This document shows, one piece after another, positions 1 through 5,980 of a DNA stretch of 6,574 bases. The DNA is from Streptococcaceae bacterium. GTDB lineage: Bacteria; Bacillota; Bacilli; Lactobacillales; Streptococcaceae. The translations under genes were made by a program, and so were the position numbers. Under the pieces are notes generated by a model. It was given only the letters and a program-made list of their open reading frames with translations. It was not told the DNA's origin and searched no databases. The stretch's first letter is position 1; every line of letters starts with the position of its first letter. The stretch lies in assembly GCA_031279745.1 (NCBI GenBank), contig JAITHN010000015.1, forward strand, positions 1 to 6,574. Direction: 5' to 3'.

Positions 1-80
1 CGTTTTGTATTTCTCAATCCGAATCGCTGGATAAAACAAGATGTATCTTCTCTATTACATTTCGATTGTCATCCTCCTTT
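1..80 (-). pseudogene. Possible broken 5' end of a gene leaving the left edge
   Basis: A strong Shine-Dalgarno AAAGGAGG (80-73) sits just behind a good minus-strand promoter, so a gene start is expected here. The ATG at 72-70 abuts the Shine-Dalgarno and reads MTIEM followed by TAA and TAG (57-52). The second ATG (60-58), 12 bases from GGAGG, is directly followed by TAA. After the double stop the same frame is open to the edge (RRYILFYPAIRIEKYKT); skipping one base after the second ATG gives another open frame (NREDTSCFIQRFGLRNTK). I recognise neither peptide. It could be a frameshifted or decayed gene, a short leader peptide, or a long untranslated leader. Too little is visible to decide, and no function is proposed. 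Confidence 0.3.
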
Positions 81-89
81 CTTTTTCTC

Positions 90-119
90 ATAATAACGAA
101 CTTCTTTATTTTTTGTCAA
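90..119 (-). promoter_or_regulatory. SigA-type promoter reading leftward
   Basis: On the minus strand a perfect -35 TTGACA (119-114) is followed after 18 bases by TATTAT (95-90), five of six matches to the -10 consensus. A transcript would begin near 83 and carry AAAGGAGG (80-73) almost at once. The -35 lies within TTTGTCAAA (112-120), close to the promoter of the rightward gene, so the two promoters are back to back and could interfere with each other. Confidence 0.6.
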
Positions 120-123
120 AGAA

Positions 124-151
124 TCTCCAACCTATTTAAATATGGTAAAAT
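124..151 (+). promoter_or_regulatory. Extended -10 promoter of pssD
   Basis: TGGTAAAAT (143-151) is an extended -10 element (TGn plus TAAAAT), a form common in Lactobacillales. The -35 at the right distance is weak (TCTCCA, 124-129), as is usual when the TGn element is present. An alternative pairing is TTGTCA (113-118) with TTAAAT (136-141) at 17 bases. Transcription from the first would start near 158 and give a leader of about 20 bases. Confidence 0.55.
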
Positions 152-176
152 AGTTTTAAAAAAGTAGTGGGTGAAT

Positions 177-641
177 ATGAAAAAAGTTTTGTTTATTTGT
201 TCGACAGGTGGACATCTAGAAGAGATGCTCCAGCTCAAAGCACTCTTTCCAAAATATAAAAGCATGCTCGTCACTGAAAAAAACGATCGGGCAAAGAATT
301 TGAACCTATCTATTCCGATAAAAACGGTTCTCTTTGGCACACGACGGCACCTCTTCTCCTATTTCTTTATCTTAGGGTTCAATATTCTCAAAGAGTTTGC
401 TATCTTTTGTCAATTCCGCCCAGATGTTGTGGTGACAACAGGAGCGCATACAAGCGTCCCTATGATTTTTATCGCCAAGTTTTTTGGAAAAAAGGTCATT
501 TATATCGAATCTATCGCACGCGTCCATACCAAAAGCTGGACAGGCAAACTAATCGAAAACAAAGTTGATAAATTTATCGTCCAATGGGAGGAGCTCCTAG
601 AGATTTATCCGAATGCCGAATATCATGGACAGATTTTGTAG
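177..641 (+). CDS. pssD: PssD/Cps14F (Alg14-like) polysaccharide glycosyltransferase subunit
   Basis: This 154-residue protein matches the bacterial Alg14 family (PssD, EpsE, Cps14F). In this family the Alg14-like protein recruits and activates a separate Alg13-like catalytic subunit, and together they add a sugar from a UDP-sugar to a lipid-linked polysaccharide precursor at the inner face of the membrane. Visible marks are the N-terminal nucleotide-fold strand with STGGHL (9-14), a hydrophobic segment (about 57-77) that may touch the membrane, RPDVVVTTGAH (81-91), VYIESIAR near 110, and the C-terminal FIVQWEELLEIYPNAEYHG typical of the family. Length and C-terminus look complete. ATG at 177 is preferred because GGGTGA lies just upstream; an in-frame GTG at 171 would add two residues. 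Its partner pssE follows, but only after 431 bases of repeats instead of the usual tight coupling. The sugar added cannot be read from sequence. Confidence 0.9.
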   Translation: MKKVLFICSTGGHLEEMLQLKALFPKYKSMLVTEKNDRAKNLNLSIPIKTVLFGTRRHLFSYFFILGFNILKEFAIFCQFRPDVVVTTGAHTSVPMIFIAKFFGKKVIYIESIARVHTKSWTGKLIENKVDKFIVQWEELLEIYPNAEYHGQIL

Positions 642-706
642 CAAATAATGAATCCCTTATACTCACTCCATTACCCAATACACACAAGTGTTTTTCGGAT
701 CGGTCG

Positions 707-848
707 AATGTCAAGGTTGAATGGAGAGGGAGAATGTCAAGCTTGGAAGTCCGATTGAATGGCGCAGTTAAATGTCACGGTTGAATGGCGTAATTAAATG
801 TCACGGTTGAATGGCGTAATTAAATATCACGGTTGAATGGCGTATTTT
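707..848 (+). repeat. 26-bp tandem repeat, about five copies
   Basis: Three adjacent copies start at 771, 797 and 823, the first two identical, the third differing at one base and then at its end. The core is TGTCACGGTTGAATGGCG followed by a TAATTAAA-like joint. Two older copies start at 707 and 733; the one at 733 is 38 bases long, as if 12 bases were inserted. The unit is not a multiple of three, so no repeated peptide is maintained. It lies immediately behind pssD with no ribosome binding site and no clear hairpin. Confidence 0.85.
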
Positions 849-857
849 TTCAACTCT

Positions 858-1032
858 ATCACTAATTTATTCTGACCTATAAAAAAATGTTGCAGCACAG
901 CAAAAGTTACACTTCTGCCACAAACTTTGTGATGAACTTGTAAAAAATGCGACGTGTGAAGCATTAGTTACACTTCTACCACTAAACTTGTGTAGACCTG
1001 GTAAAAAATGCTGCAGTCACTTTTACACCTAT
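858..1032 (+). repeat. 60-61-bp repeat array, locus 1 (pssD-pssE gap)
   Basis: Full units run 900-960 and 961-1020, with partial units on each side. Each begins GCAAAAGTTAC or GCATTAGTTAC, continues through a CTTCTnCCAC block, and ends with GTAAAAAATGC plus about ten variable bases. The same family recurs at 3584-3803. The unit at 900 also holds the near-palindrome CCACAAACTTTGTG (918-931). Most of each unit is conserved and only short stretches vary, so it is not a CRISPR repeat-spacer pattern. Confidence 0.85.
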
Positions 1033-1042
1033 CTGCTATACA
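1014..1042 (+). promoter_or_regulatory. Weak candidate promoter for pssE
   Basis: TGCTATACA (1034-1042) resembles an extended -10, with CAGTCA (1014-1019) at 17 bases as a poor -35. If used, transcription would start near 1049, 24 bases before the pssE ATG. It would allow pssE expression independent of pssD, which the long repeat-filled gap makes plausible. The match is modest, and co-transcription from the pssD promoter remains possible because I see no convincing terminator in the gap. Confidence 0.3.
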
Positions 1043-1072
1043 TATATCAATAAAAATTTGAGAGGGGCAACT

Positions 1073-1543
1073 ATGATTTTTGTTATACTGGGAACTCAAG
1101 ATTCCCCATTTCCACGGATTATCGACCGCGTCCTTGATGCAAAAAAACAATTGGATCTTGAAGATGAGATTTTCGTTCAGAAAGGAACGACTCTCTATAC
1201 AACTCCCCACGCCCACGTTCAAGACTATTATGAACAAAGCGAATACCGCAGTCTTCTAAAAACAGCACGGGTCATTGTGACGCATGGCGGTGCAGGAACT
1301 ATCTTCCAAGCACTTGAACTTGGAAAAAAAATCATTGTTATGCCTAGAAACTCTGAGTTTGGTGAGCACAATGACAATCACCAATTTGAGCTTACCAAAA
1401 AACTTGCCAATGAAAAGTACATTCTCTTTGCTGAAGACGACCTTCGTGACGCACTATCTAAAATAAATGATTTCAAAAACAAACCCTATCAAAAAAAGAA
1501 TAGCATCCAGTCTGCAGTAGAATCGTTCATTGACTCGCTTTAA
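1073..1543 (+). CDS. pssE: PssE/Cps14G (Alg13-like) catalytic glycosyltransferase subunit
   Basis: This 156-residue protein is a single-domain member of the glycosyltransferase 28 C-terminal family (Alg13, PssE, EpsF, Cps14G). It should bind the UDP-sugar donor and transfer the sugar once docked on the Alg14-like partner PssD. Visible features are the N-terminal MIFVILGTQDSPFPRII, the donor-site loop VTHGGAGTI (HGGAGT at 71-76), and PRNSEFGEHNDNHQ (91-104), which corresponds to the conserved PR...GEH..DHQ motif. The length is normal for the family. ATG at 1073 is chosen because AGAGGGG (1061-1067) stands five bases ahead; an in-frame TTG at 1058 would include that Shine-Dalgarno in the coding sequence. 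No other polysaccharide genes are visible, so the pair may be isolated from a main cluster. The gene converges with lysS. Confidence 0.9.
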   Translation: MIFVILGTQDSPFPRIIDRVLDAKKQLDLEDEIFVQKGTTLYTTPHAHVQDYYEQSEYRSLLKTARVIVTHGGAGTIFQALELGKKIIVMPRNSEFGEHNDNHQFELTKKLANEKYILFAEDDLRDALSKINDFKNKPYQKKNSIQSAVESFIDSL

Positions 1544-1639
1544 TTTCTGCTTCTAAAATCTTCAAAGTTGGCTTGAAACCATGGTATGTAGCATTTCCAC
1601 AGCGTCGTGTTCCTAAACCCATCTTATGATGCCCGAACA

Positions 1640-1754
1640 ACAAAGAATCCCTGAGCCTTACGTAGACCGATTTACAAAGAAACCTTGAGCCCTACTTACG
1701 AAGAACGAGCTACAAAGAATTCTTTATCCCCGCTTACGATCCTCAACCACGAAG
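1640..1754 (+). repeat. Degenerate 34-38-bp tandem repeat between pssE and lysS
   Basis: ACAAAGAA recurs at 1640, 1674 and 1712, with ACGAAG at 1749, giving spacings of 34, 38 and 37 bases. The first two units also share a TGAGCC block and a related TTACG element; the third keeps only CTTACGA. The copies are strongly diverged. This fills most of the 1544-1784 gap, where I see no gene and no terminator close behind pssE. Confidence 0.5.
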
Positions 1755-1784
1755 CCAATAGTATGGCTTATTCTCCACTTATAC

Positions 1785-1815
1785 AAAAAAACAGATAGAG
1801 CAAGCTCTATCTGTT
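1785..1815 (-). terminator. Rho-independent terminator of lysS
   Basis: Read on the minus strand, a stem with arms of 12 bases (AACAGATAGAGC pairing with GCTCTATCTGTT, 1815-1790) is followed by a run of T (through 1785). It starts six bases after the lysS stop. The stem is symmetric and the plus strand also has a T5 run after it (1818-1822), so it may weakly stop rightward transcripts from pssE as well. Confidence 0.9.
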
Positions 1816-1820
1816 ACTTT

Positions 1821-3308
1821 TTATCTCATTGTTGGGAAAAGCAAGACGTCACGGATGCTTTGAGCATCTGTTAACAGCATAACCAATCGGTCTACACCAA
1901 TTCCAAGACCTCCTGTTGGCGGCATTCCGTGCTCCAAGGCCTCAAGGAAATCTTCGTCCACGCCATGCGCTTCATCATTTCCTTCTGCACGTTCTTTATC
2001 TTGAGCCATAAATCTCTCTCTCTGATCAATTGGGTCGTTCAATTCCGTAAAGGCATTACCAAATTCACGTCCTACAATAAATAATTCAAAACGGTCTGTA
2101 AATCGTTCATCTTCATCATTTTTCTTTGCGAGAGGCGAAATTGCAACAGGGTGTCCGTAAATAAATGTTGGTTGAACAAGTGTTTCTTCTACGAATTTTT
2201 CAAAGAATTCATTGATGATATGCCCAATTTCAAAATGTTTTTCAAGAGGAACATCATGTTCTTTCGCAAGAGCTTTTGCCTCTTCCAAATCATGAATACC
2301 CCAAAAATCTACGCCTGTTTGCTCTTTAATACTATCCACCATGTGAATCCGCTTGAAATTACTTTCAAGGTCAATGGCAACACCATCATAATCAAGGTTT
2401 AATGCCCCAACTGCTTTTTGAGCAGCATGCTTAATAATCCCTTCCGTCAAATCCATAACATCAAGATAATCTGTATAAGCAGTGTAGACTTCAAGCATGG
2501 TAAATTCAGGATTGTGAGTCATGTCAATCCCCTCGTTACGGAATACTCGCCCAATTTCATAGACTTTTTCCATTCCTCCCACAATCAAACGTTTCAAATG
2601 GAGTTCTAAAGCAATCCGCAAATACAAATCTATATCAAGCGCATTGTGATGAGTGATAAAAGGTCTTGCCGCTGCGCCCCCTGCATCATTATGAAGAGTA
2701 GGCGTTTCAACTTCGAGATACCCTCGCTCATTCAAGAAATTTCGGATTTCAGCAATAATCATAGAACGTTTGGTAAAGCGTTCAAAGCTCTCACGATTGC
2801 TAATCAGATCAAGATAACGTTTACGGTATTGCGTCTCCACATCGGATAGCCCATGGAACTTATCTGGAAGTGGGCGTAGTGCTTTCGTCAAAAGAGTCAC
2901 TTTCTTCGCTTTTATAGAAAGTTCTCCCATGTCCGTTTTCATGATTTCGCCTTCAACACCCCAAAAGTCTCCAAGGTCAGCTTTCTTATAGATTTCGTAG
3001 TTTTCTTCCCCTACTTCATCTTTTCTCACATAAATTTGAATACGGCCTTCACGATCTTGAAGATGCGCAAATCCAACCTTACCCTTCCCACGTTTTTGGA
3101 CCATACGCCCGGCAATCGAAGCCGTTAGAGCTAATTCATGTAATTCTTCTTTAGTTTTGTCTTCAAATTTCTCTTTTAATTCACGAGAGTCATGCGTGCG
3201 TTGAAATTTTTTTCCAAATGGATCCTCACCGAGCGCACGAATTTCATTCATCTTCTCTTTTCTATGATTCATCTGCGTTTCTAATTCGCTAATATGTTCT
3301 TTTGACAT
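1821..3308 (-). CDS. lysS: Lysyl-tRNA synthetase, class II
   Basis: LysS activates lysine with ATP and charges tRNA-Lys in the cytoplasm. The 495-residue product has the expected class II layout: a charged N-terminal helix, an OB-fold anticodon-binding domain (about 60-145, SIAGRMVQKRGKGKVGFAHL), then the catalytic core. Motif 1 is around 185-205 (FLNERGYLEVETPTL), followed by GGAAARPFITHHNALD; motif 2 is YEIGRVFRNEG..MTHNPEFT (about 249-270); motif 3 is GLGIGVDRLVMLL (467-479) near the C-terminus. All key motifs are intact. ATG at 3308 is preferred because GGAGG (3318-3314) precedes it by five bases; an in-frame TTG at 3320 overlaps that site and would add four residues. The leader is about 25 bases, too short for a T-box. 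It stands alone between a divergent transpeptidase gene and a convergent pssE. Confidence 0.98.
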   Translation of the reverse strand: MSKEHISELETQMNHRKEKMNEIRALGEDPFGKKFQRTHDSRELKEKFEDKTKEELHELALTASIAGRMVQKRGKGKVGFAHLQDREGRIQIYVRKDEVGEENYEIYKKADLGDFWGVEGEIMKTDMGELSIKAKKVTLLTKALRPLPDKFHGLSDVETQYRKRYLDLISNRESFERFTKRSMIIAEIRNFLNERGYLEVETPTLHNDAGGAAARPFITHHNALDIDLYLRIALELHLKRLIVGGMEKVYEIGRVFRNEGIDMTHNPEFTMLEVYTAYTDYLDVMDLTEGIIKHAAQKAVGALNLDYDGVAIDLESNFKRIHMVDSIKEQTGVDFWGIHDLEEAKALAKEHDVPLEKHFEIGHIINEFFEKFVEETLVQPTFIYGHPVAISPLAKKNDEDERFTDRFELFIVGREFGNAFTELNDPIDQRERFMAQDKERAEGNDEAHGVDEDFLEALEHGMPPTGGLGIGVDRLVMLLTDAQSIRDVLLFPTMR

Positions 3309-3338
3309 CCTGACCTCCAATAAAATATCTCTTTATCT

Positions 3339-3367
3339 ATTATAGTTATTTTTCTGAATAATGAAAG
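3339..3367 (-). promoter_or_regulatory. Likely lysS promoter
   Basis: A perfect TATAAT lies on the minus strand at 3344-3339, placing a start near 3332 and a leader of about 25 bases before the lysS ATG. The -35 at 17 bases is poor (CTTTCA, 3367-3362). A TTGACA at 3399-3394 is too far away to serve this -10 and has no -10 of its own. Confidence 0.5.
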
Positions 3368-3583
3368 ACAAAAGGACATACGCATCGCCCATTTGTCAAA
3401 TTAGTTTTTTTACATAGGTTTCCGTCAGAATTAGAGACGTTCTTTGTCAAACTCAACGAAGTTGTGGGGGGGGCTAGTTCATGGTGAAAGATACACCTGT
3501 CCAAACTGCGCTTTCCCTTCGGTTCTTGCTCATGCTCACGTTGCGCTTGACTAGGACTACCTGCGTGCGTTCCATCATCCCCT
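3368..3583. other. Intergenic stretch without a recognisable gene
   Basis: This stretch lies between the lysS promoter and the second 60-61-bp array. It contains TTTGTCAAA twice (3392-3400 and 3443-3451, 51 bases apart), a G8 run (3466-3473), and a segment (about 3500-3583) visibly richer in G and C than its surroundings. A minus-strand open frame crosses it (3690-3346, 114 codons), but that frame starts within the repeat array, has no Shine-Dalgarno and runs into the lysS promoter, so I do not call it a gene. Confidence 0.5.
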
Positions 3584-3803
3584 GCATTAGTTACAACCTC
3601 TGCACAATTGTCATGCAGACATTGTAAAAAATGCGACGTTGTAGCAAAAGTTACACATGTTCCACAAAATTCATACAAAACCAGTAACAAATGCCACGCC
3701 TATAGCATTAGTTACACATCTTCAACAAAATTCATATTCAGCCAGTAAAAAATGCGACAACCGTACCAAAAGTTACAACATGAGTACCCTCAGTAACTTT
3801 TGT
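3584..3803 (+). repeat. 60-61-bp repeat array, locus 2 (upstream of the transpeptidase)
   Basis: Units start at 3584, 3644 and 3705 (60, 61 and 61 bases), with a partial unit at 3766. They carry the same GCAAAAGTTAC/GCATTAGTTAC head and GTAAAAAATGC tail as the array at 858-1032. The two head types alternate from copy to copy at both loci. The last copy folds back: CAAAAGTTAC (3767-3776) is perfectly inverted at 3793-3802. The 146 bases from 3804 to 3949 hold nothing I recognise. Confidence 0.85.
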
Positions 3804-3949
3804 GGTAGAGAGTTTCTACGCACACACTTCGAGGTTTTAAAATCAGAAAACTCTGAGACTTCAGTATGGCAACTGATTTCTTCAATTTTTTCTAAAGCGA
3901 CGAAAATGTGTACAATTTCTTTTTCATTTTTGATAAACTAAAAAAGTTA

Positions 3950-3980
3950 TTGATCACATGAAGTTCATTTTTGTTATAAT
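3950..3980 (+). promoter_or_regulatory. Strong extended -10 promoter of the L,D-transpeptidase gene
   Basis: TGTTATAAT (3972-3980) is a perfect extended -10 (TGn plus TATAAT). A partial -35, TTGATC (3950-3955), lies 19 bases upstream, slightly long, which the TGn element can compensate. Transcription should start around 3987, leaving a leader of roughly 20 bases. The start point rules out the in-frame ATG at 3958, which overlaps the promoter. Confidence 0.75.
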
Positions 3981-3993
3981 TATAAAAAAAAGC

Positions 3994-3998
3994 GGAGG
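3994..3998 (+). promoter_or_regulatory. Shine-Dalgarno that fixes the GTG start of the transpeptidase
   Basis: GGAGG stands seven bases before GTG at 4006, an ideal distance, and only four before an in-frame TTG at 4003. Choosing GTG gives the N-terminus VKKNATFIKR followed directly by a membrane segment, as expected for this family. Confidence 0.8.
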
Positions 3999-4005
3999 AA
4001 AATTG

Positions 4006-5430
4006 GTGAAAAAAAACGCAACTTTTATAAAACGTCTCCTTATTACATTCGCCTTTCTGTTTGGACTAGTCTCCATTTCAGGCATAGGCTATCAATTTTT
4101 CAGAATGAGTCATTTTGCTTATGGAGAAACAATAGAGGGACAAAATATTTCTCTTCTGAATTTGGATGATGCTTATGACAAACTTGCTAAAATCAACAAA
4201 GAGAGAAAAGTGACCATCCTAAATGCTGGGAAAACTTACACGATCCAAACACCCCCAAGATTTGATTTGTCAAAAGAAATTCTTCAAAAATGTTTGTCCT
4301 CAGGCAAAATGAAACTTCCCACAAACCCTCATTTCCAATCTGTTCTCACTTCTAGAGTCAAAAAACTTCCATTTTCAGAAGAAAAAGGGAAGAACGCCTA
4401 TCTCAAGTTTGTACAGGATGAAGCCTTTACGATTGTTCCAGAAGTCAAATCCACTGTCGTGGATAGGGAAAAGCTAGAAAAATCAATAGAAAGCAACTGG
4501 TCCACCCAAACATTTTATGCTAAAGATTTTTACATTCCCGTAAGTGTATCTGAAAAGGATCCAACACTTCTCGCAGAATTAAAAAAAGCGAACGCTGAAG
4601 TTGATAAAGAAATCACCCTCAAAATTAATGGCCAAACCATGGTCATTCCAAAAAATACTTTAGCAAAATTCATAGATGCGAAAGGGGAAATCATTGATAA
4701 ACTCGTATACAACTGGGTTGCAGGCCCATTGAACGACAAGTACTCAACTTTGAAACAATCCGTCCATTGGACAAACCCCAAGACGAAGAAAACGTATGAA
4801 TATAAAAATAATGGAGCATACGGCTGGGATATCAATTATCCTGATGGGCAGAAACAAATTGTAAACGCAATGAAAAGCGAGAAAAAAAATATTGAGCTCA
4901 CCTTGAAAATCGATGGGAATAAAGAAGCAAACCCTCGTGATGTCAAAGATTTTGTTTATATCGACTTACACAAACAGATGGAATACATATACCACGATAA
5001 TAAACAAGTTCTATCAACCCGAATTATCTCAGGTCGAAATAACAAAGGAACCGCCACAACTCCAGGGTTTCTCACCATTGGCTATAAAGACAGAAATGCC
5101 CATTTGAAGGGTCAAGGATTGGATGGGAAAAAATACGATGTCCCCGTCAGTTATTGGGAGCCTTTGCTCTCTAGGGGGACTAACGGACCCTATTACACCG
5201 GAATCGGAATGCATGATTCAAACAACAAAGAACTCGGCTTCCAAGATATCGATGCTTGGAAAACTTTACTTGGATCAAACGGTTGTATCAATCACCCACC
5301 TCACATCATGCCAAAAGTATGGGAAAACACTTTCCAAGGAATGGCTGTCATTATCCGAGGGGATATTTACCAAGACTCTCCAGGAAGCTATGATAAACCC
5401 GTTGATTTTGGCAAGGAAATTACTGAATAA
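4006..5430 (+). CDS. Membrane-anchored L,D-transpeptidase (YkuD domain)
   Basis: This 474-residue enzyme should form 3-3 cross-links in peptidoglycan on the outer face of the membrane, using a catalytic cysteine on tetrapeptide donors. A short basic N-terminus (KKNATFIKR) leads into one membrane segment (about 11-30) with no obvious cleavage site. A long extracellular region follows, starting near 38 (EGQNISLLNLDDAYDKL) and resembling the PG_binding_4 domains that accompany YkuD. The YkuD domain covers about 311-455 and has the complete active site: GMHD with His403, then SNGCIN with Ser424 and Cys427. Length and order match Ldt of Enterococcus faecium (466 residues by recollection), which can bypass beta-lactam-sensitive transpeptidases; that phenotype is not shown here. 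The gene is alone on its strand with its own promoter. No terminator follows the stop directly; the first clear one is 550 bases downstream, beyond a repeat array. Confidence 0.93.
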   Translation: MKKNATFIKRLLITFAFLFGLVSISGIGYQFFRMSHFAYGETIEGQNISLLNLDDAYDKLAKINKERKVTILNAGKTYTIQTPPRFDLSKEILQKCLSSGKMKLPTNPHFQSVLTSRVKKLPFSEEKGKNAYLKFVQDEAFTIVPEVKSTVVDREKLEKSIESNWSTQTFYAKDFYIPVSVSEKDPTLLAELKKANAEVDKEITLKINGQTMVIPKNTLAKFIDAKGEIIDKLVYNWVAGPLNDKYSTLKQSVHWTNPKTKKTYEYKNNGAYGWDINYPDGQKQIVNAMKSEKKNIELTLKIDGNKEANPRDVKDFVYIDLHKQMEYIYHDNKQVLSTRIISGRNNKGTATTPGFLTIGYKDRNAHLKGQGLDGKKYDVPVSYWEPLLSRGTNGPYYTGIGMHDSNNKELGFQDIDAWKTLLGSNGCINHPPHIMPKVWENTFQGMAVIIRGDIYQDSPGSYDKPVDFGKEITE

Positions 5431-5449
5431 TCAACAGAAGTTAGGATCT

Positions 5450-5566
5450 GGTCAAGCGCACGGGCTCCATGGTGACTCTCTTCCAGGGAAATCATAGTGG
5501 GAATCTAGTCAAGCGCGCACGGGCGCCATGGTGACTCTCTTCCAGGGAAATCATAGCGGGAATCTA
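5450..5566 (+). repeat. 57-59-bp array, subtype X, two copies
   Basis: Copies anchored at GTCAAGCGC start at 5451 and 5508. Each continues with CGGGCnCCATGG and then GTGACTCTCTTCCAGGGAAA and ATCATAGnGGGAATCTA. Apart from a GC insertion and a few point changes the two copies are the same. It begins 20 bases after the transpeptidase stop. The segment is richer in G and C than the gene before it. Confidence 0.85.
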
Positions 5567-5930
5567 GTCAAGCGCGCCGGGCAACCCCGCTCCTAAACGC
5601 GTGGTCAACACCTTCAGCCTATCCGGTCAAGTGCATGGGCACCCCTGTTCCTGAACGTGTGGTTAACACCTTCACCCTATCCGGTCAAGCGCATGGCAGC
5701 CCTGTTCCTGAACGCGTGGTCAACACCTTCAGCCTATCTGGTCAAGTGCATGGGCGCCACTGTTTTTGAACTTGTGGTTAACATCTTCAGCCTATCCAGT
5801 CAAGCGCATGGCACCCCTGCTCCTGAACGTGTGGTTAACACCTTCACCCTATCCGGTCAAGCGCATGGCAGCCCTGTTCCTGAACGTGTGGTTAACACCT
5901 TCACCCTATCCGGTCAAGCGCATGGCAGCC
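5567..5930 (+). repeat. 57-59-bp array, subtype Y, six full copies and a partial
   Basis: GTCAAG anchors lie at 5567, 5626, 5684, 5741, 5799, 5856 and 5913, spaced 59, 58, 57, 58, 57 and 57 bases. The unit shares only its first part (GTCAAGCGC and CATGG-like) with subtype X; the rest is CCTGTTCCTGAACGTGTGG then TTAACACCTTCACCCTATCC. The 57-base form has GCGCATGGCA and the 58-base form GTGCATGGGC, so length varies by one G. The copies beginning at 5799 and 5856 differ at about two positions, suggesting recent duplication or gene conversion. Repeated peptide frames shift where a 58- or 59-base unit occurs, arguing against coding. Confidence 0.9.
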
Positions 5931-5980
5931 CTGATATCAGATTCTACTAAATTTCGAAGTTCAAAGATTTGATAAGCAAC

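Noticed and set aside
682..695. Terminator for pssD
   Set aside because: ACAC-AA-GTGT followed by T is only a four-pair stem with a two-base loop, too weak to call.
584..784. 66-residue frame overlapping the end of pssD
   Set aside because: It is out of frame with an intact gene and runs into the 26-bp repeat; no start signal.
858..1032. CRISPR array
   Set aside because: Units of 60-61 bases recur, but almost the whole unit is conserved with no constant-length unique spacers, and no cas gene is present. The same applies to the 57-59-bp and 94-95-bp arrays.
3309..3340. T-box or lysine riboswitch ahead of lysS
   Set aside because: The predicted leader is only about 25 bases and holds no T-box sequence or structured aptamer.
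3346..3690. 114-residue minus-strand cysteine-rich protein
   Set aside because: It starts inside the 60-61-bp array, lacks a Shine-Dalgarno, resembles no family I know and extends over the lysS promoter.
3657..3941. 94-residue plus-strand protein upstream of the transpeptidase
   Set aside because: Its first half is repeat array, there is no ribosome binding site, and the composition is not protein-like.
3958..4005. Upstream ATG as the start of the transpeptidase
   Set aside because: It overlaps the promoter and lies before the predicted transcription start; GTG at 4006 has an ideal GGAGG.
5657..5950. Small repetitive proteins of 97 and 68 residues across the 57-59-bp array
   Set aside because: They exist because 57 is a multiple of three; 58- and 59-base units break the frame, no Shine-Dalgarno precedes them, and two overlapping frames look equally good.
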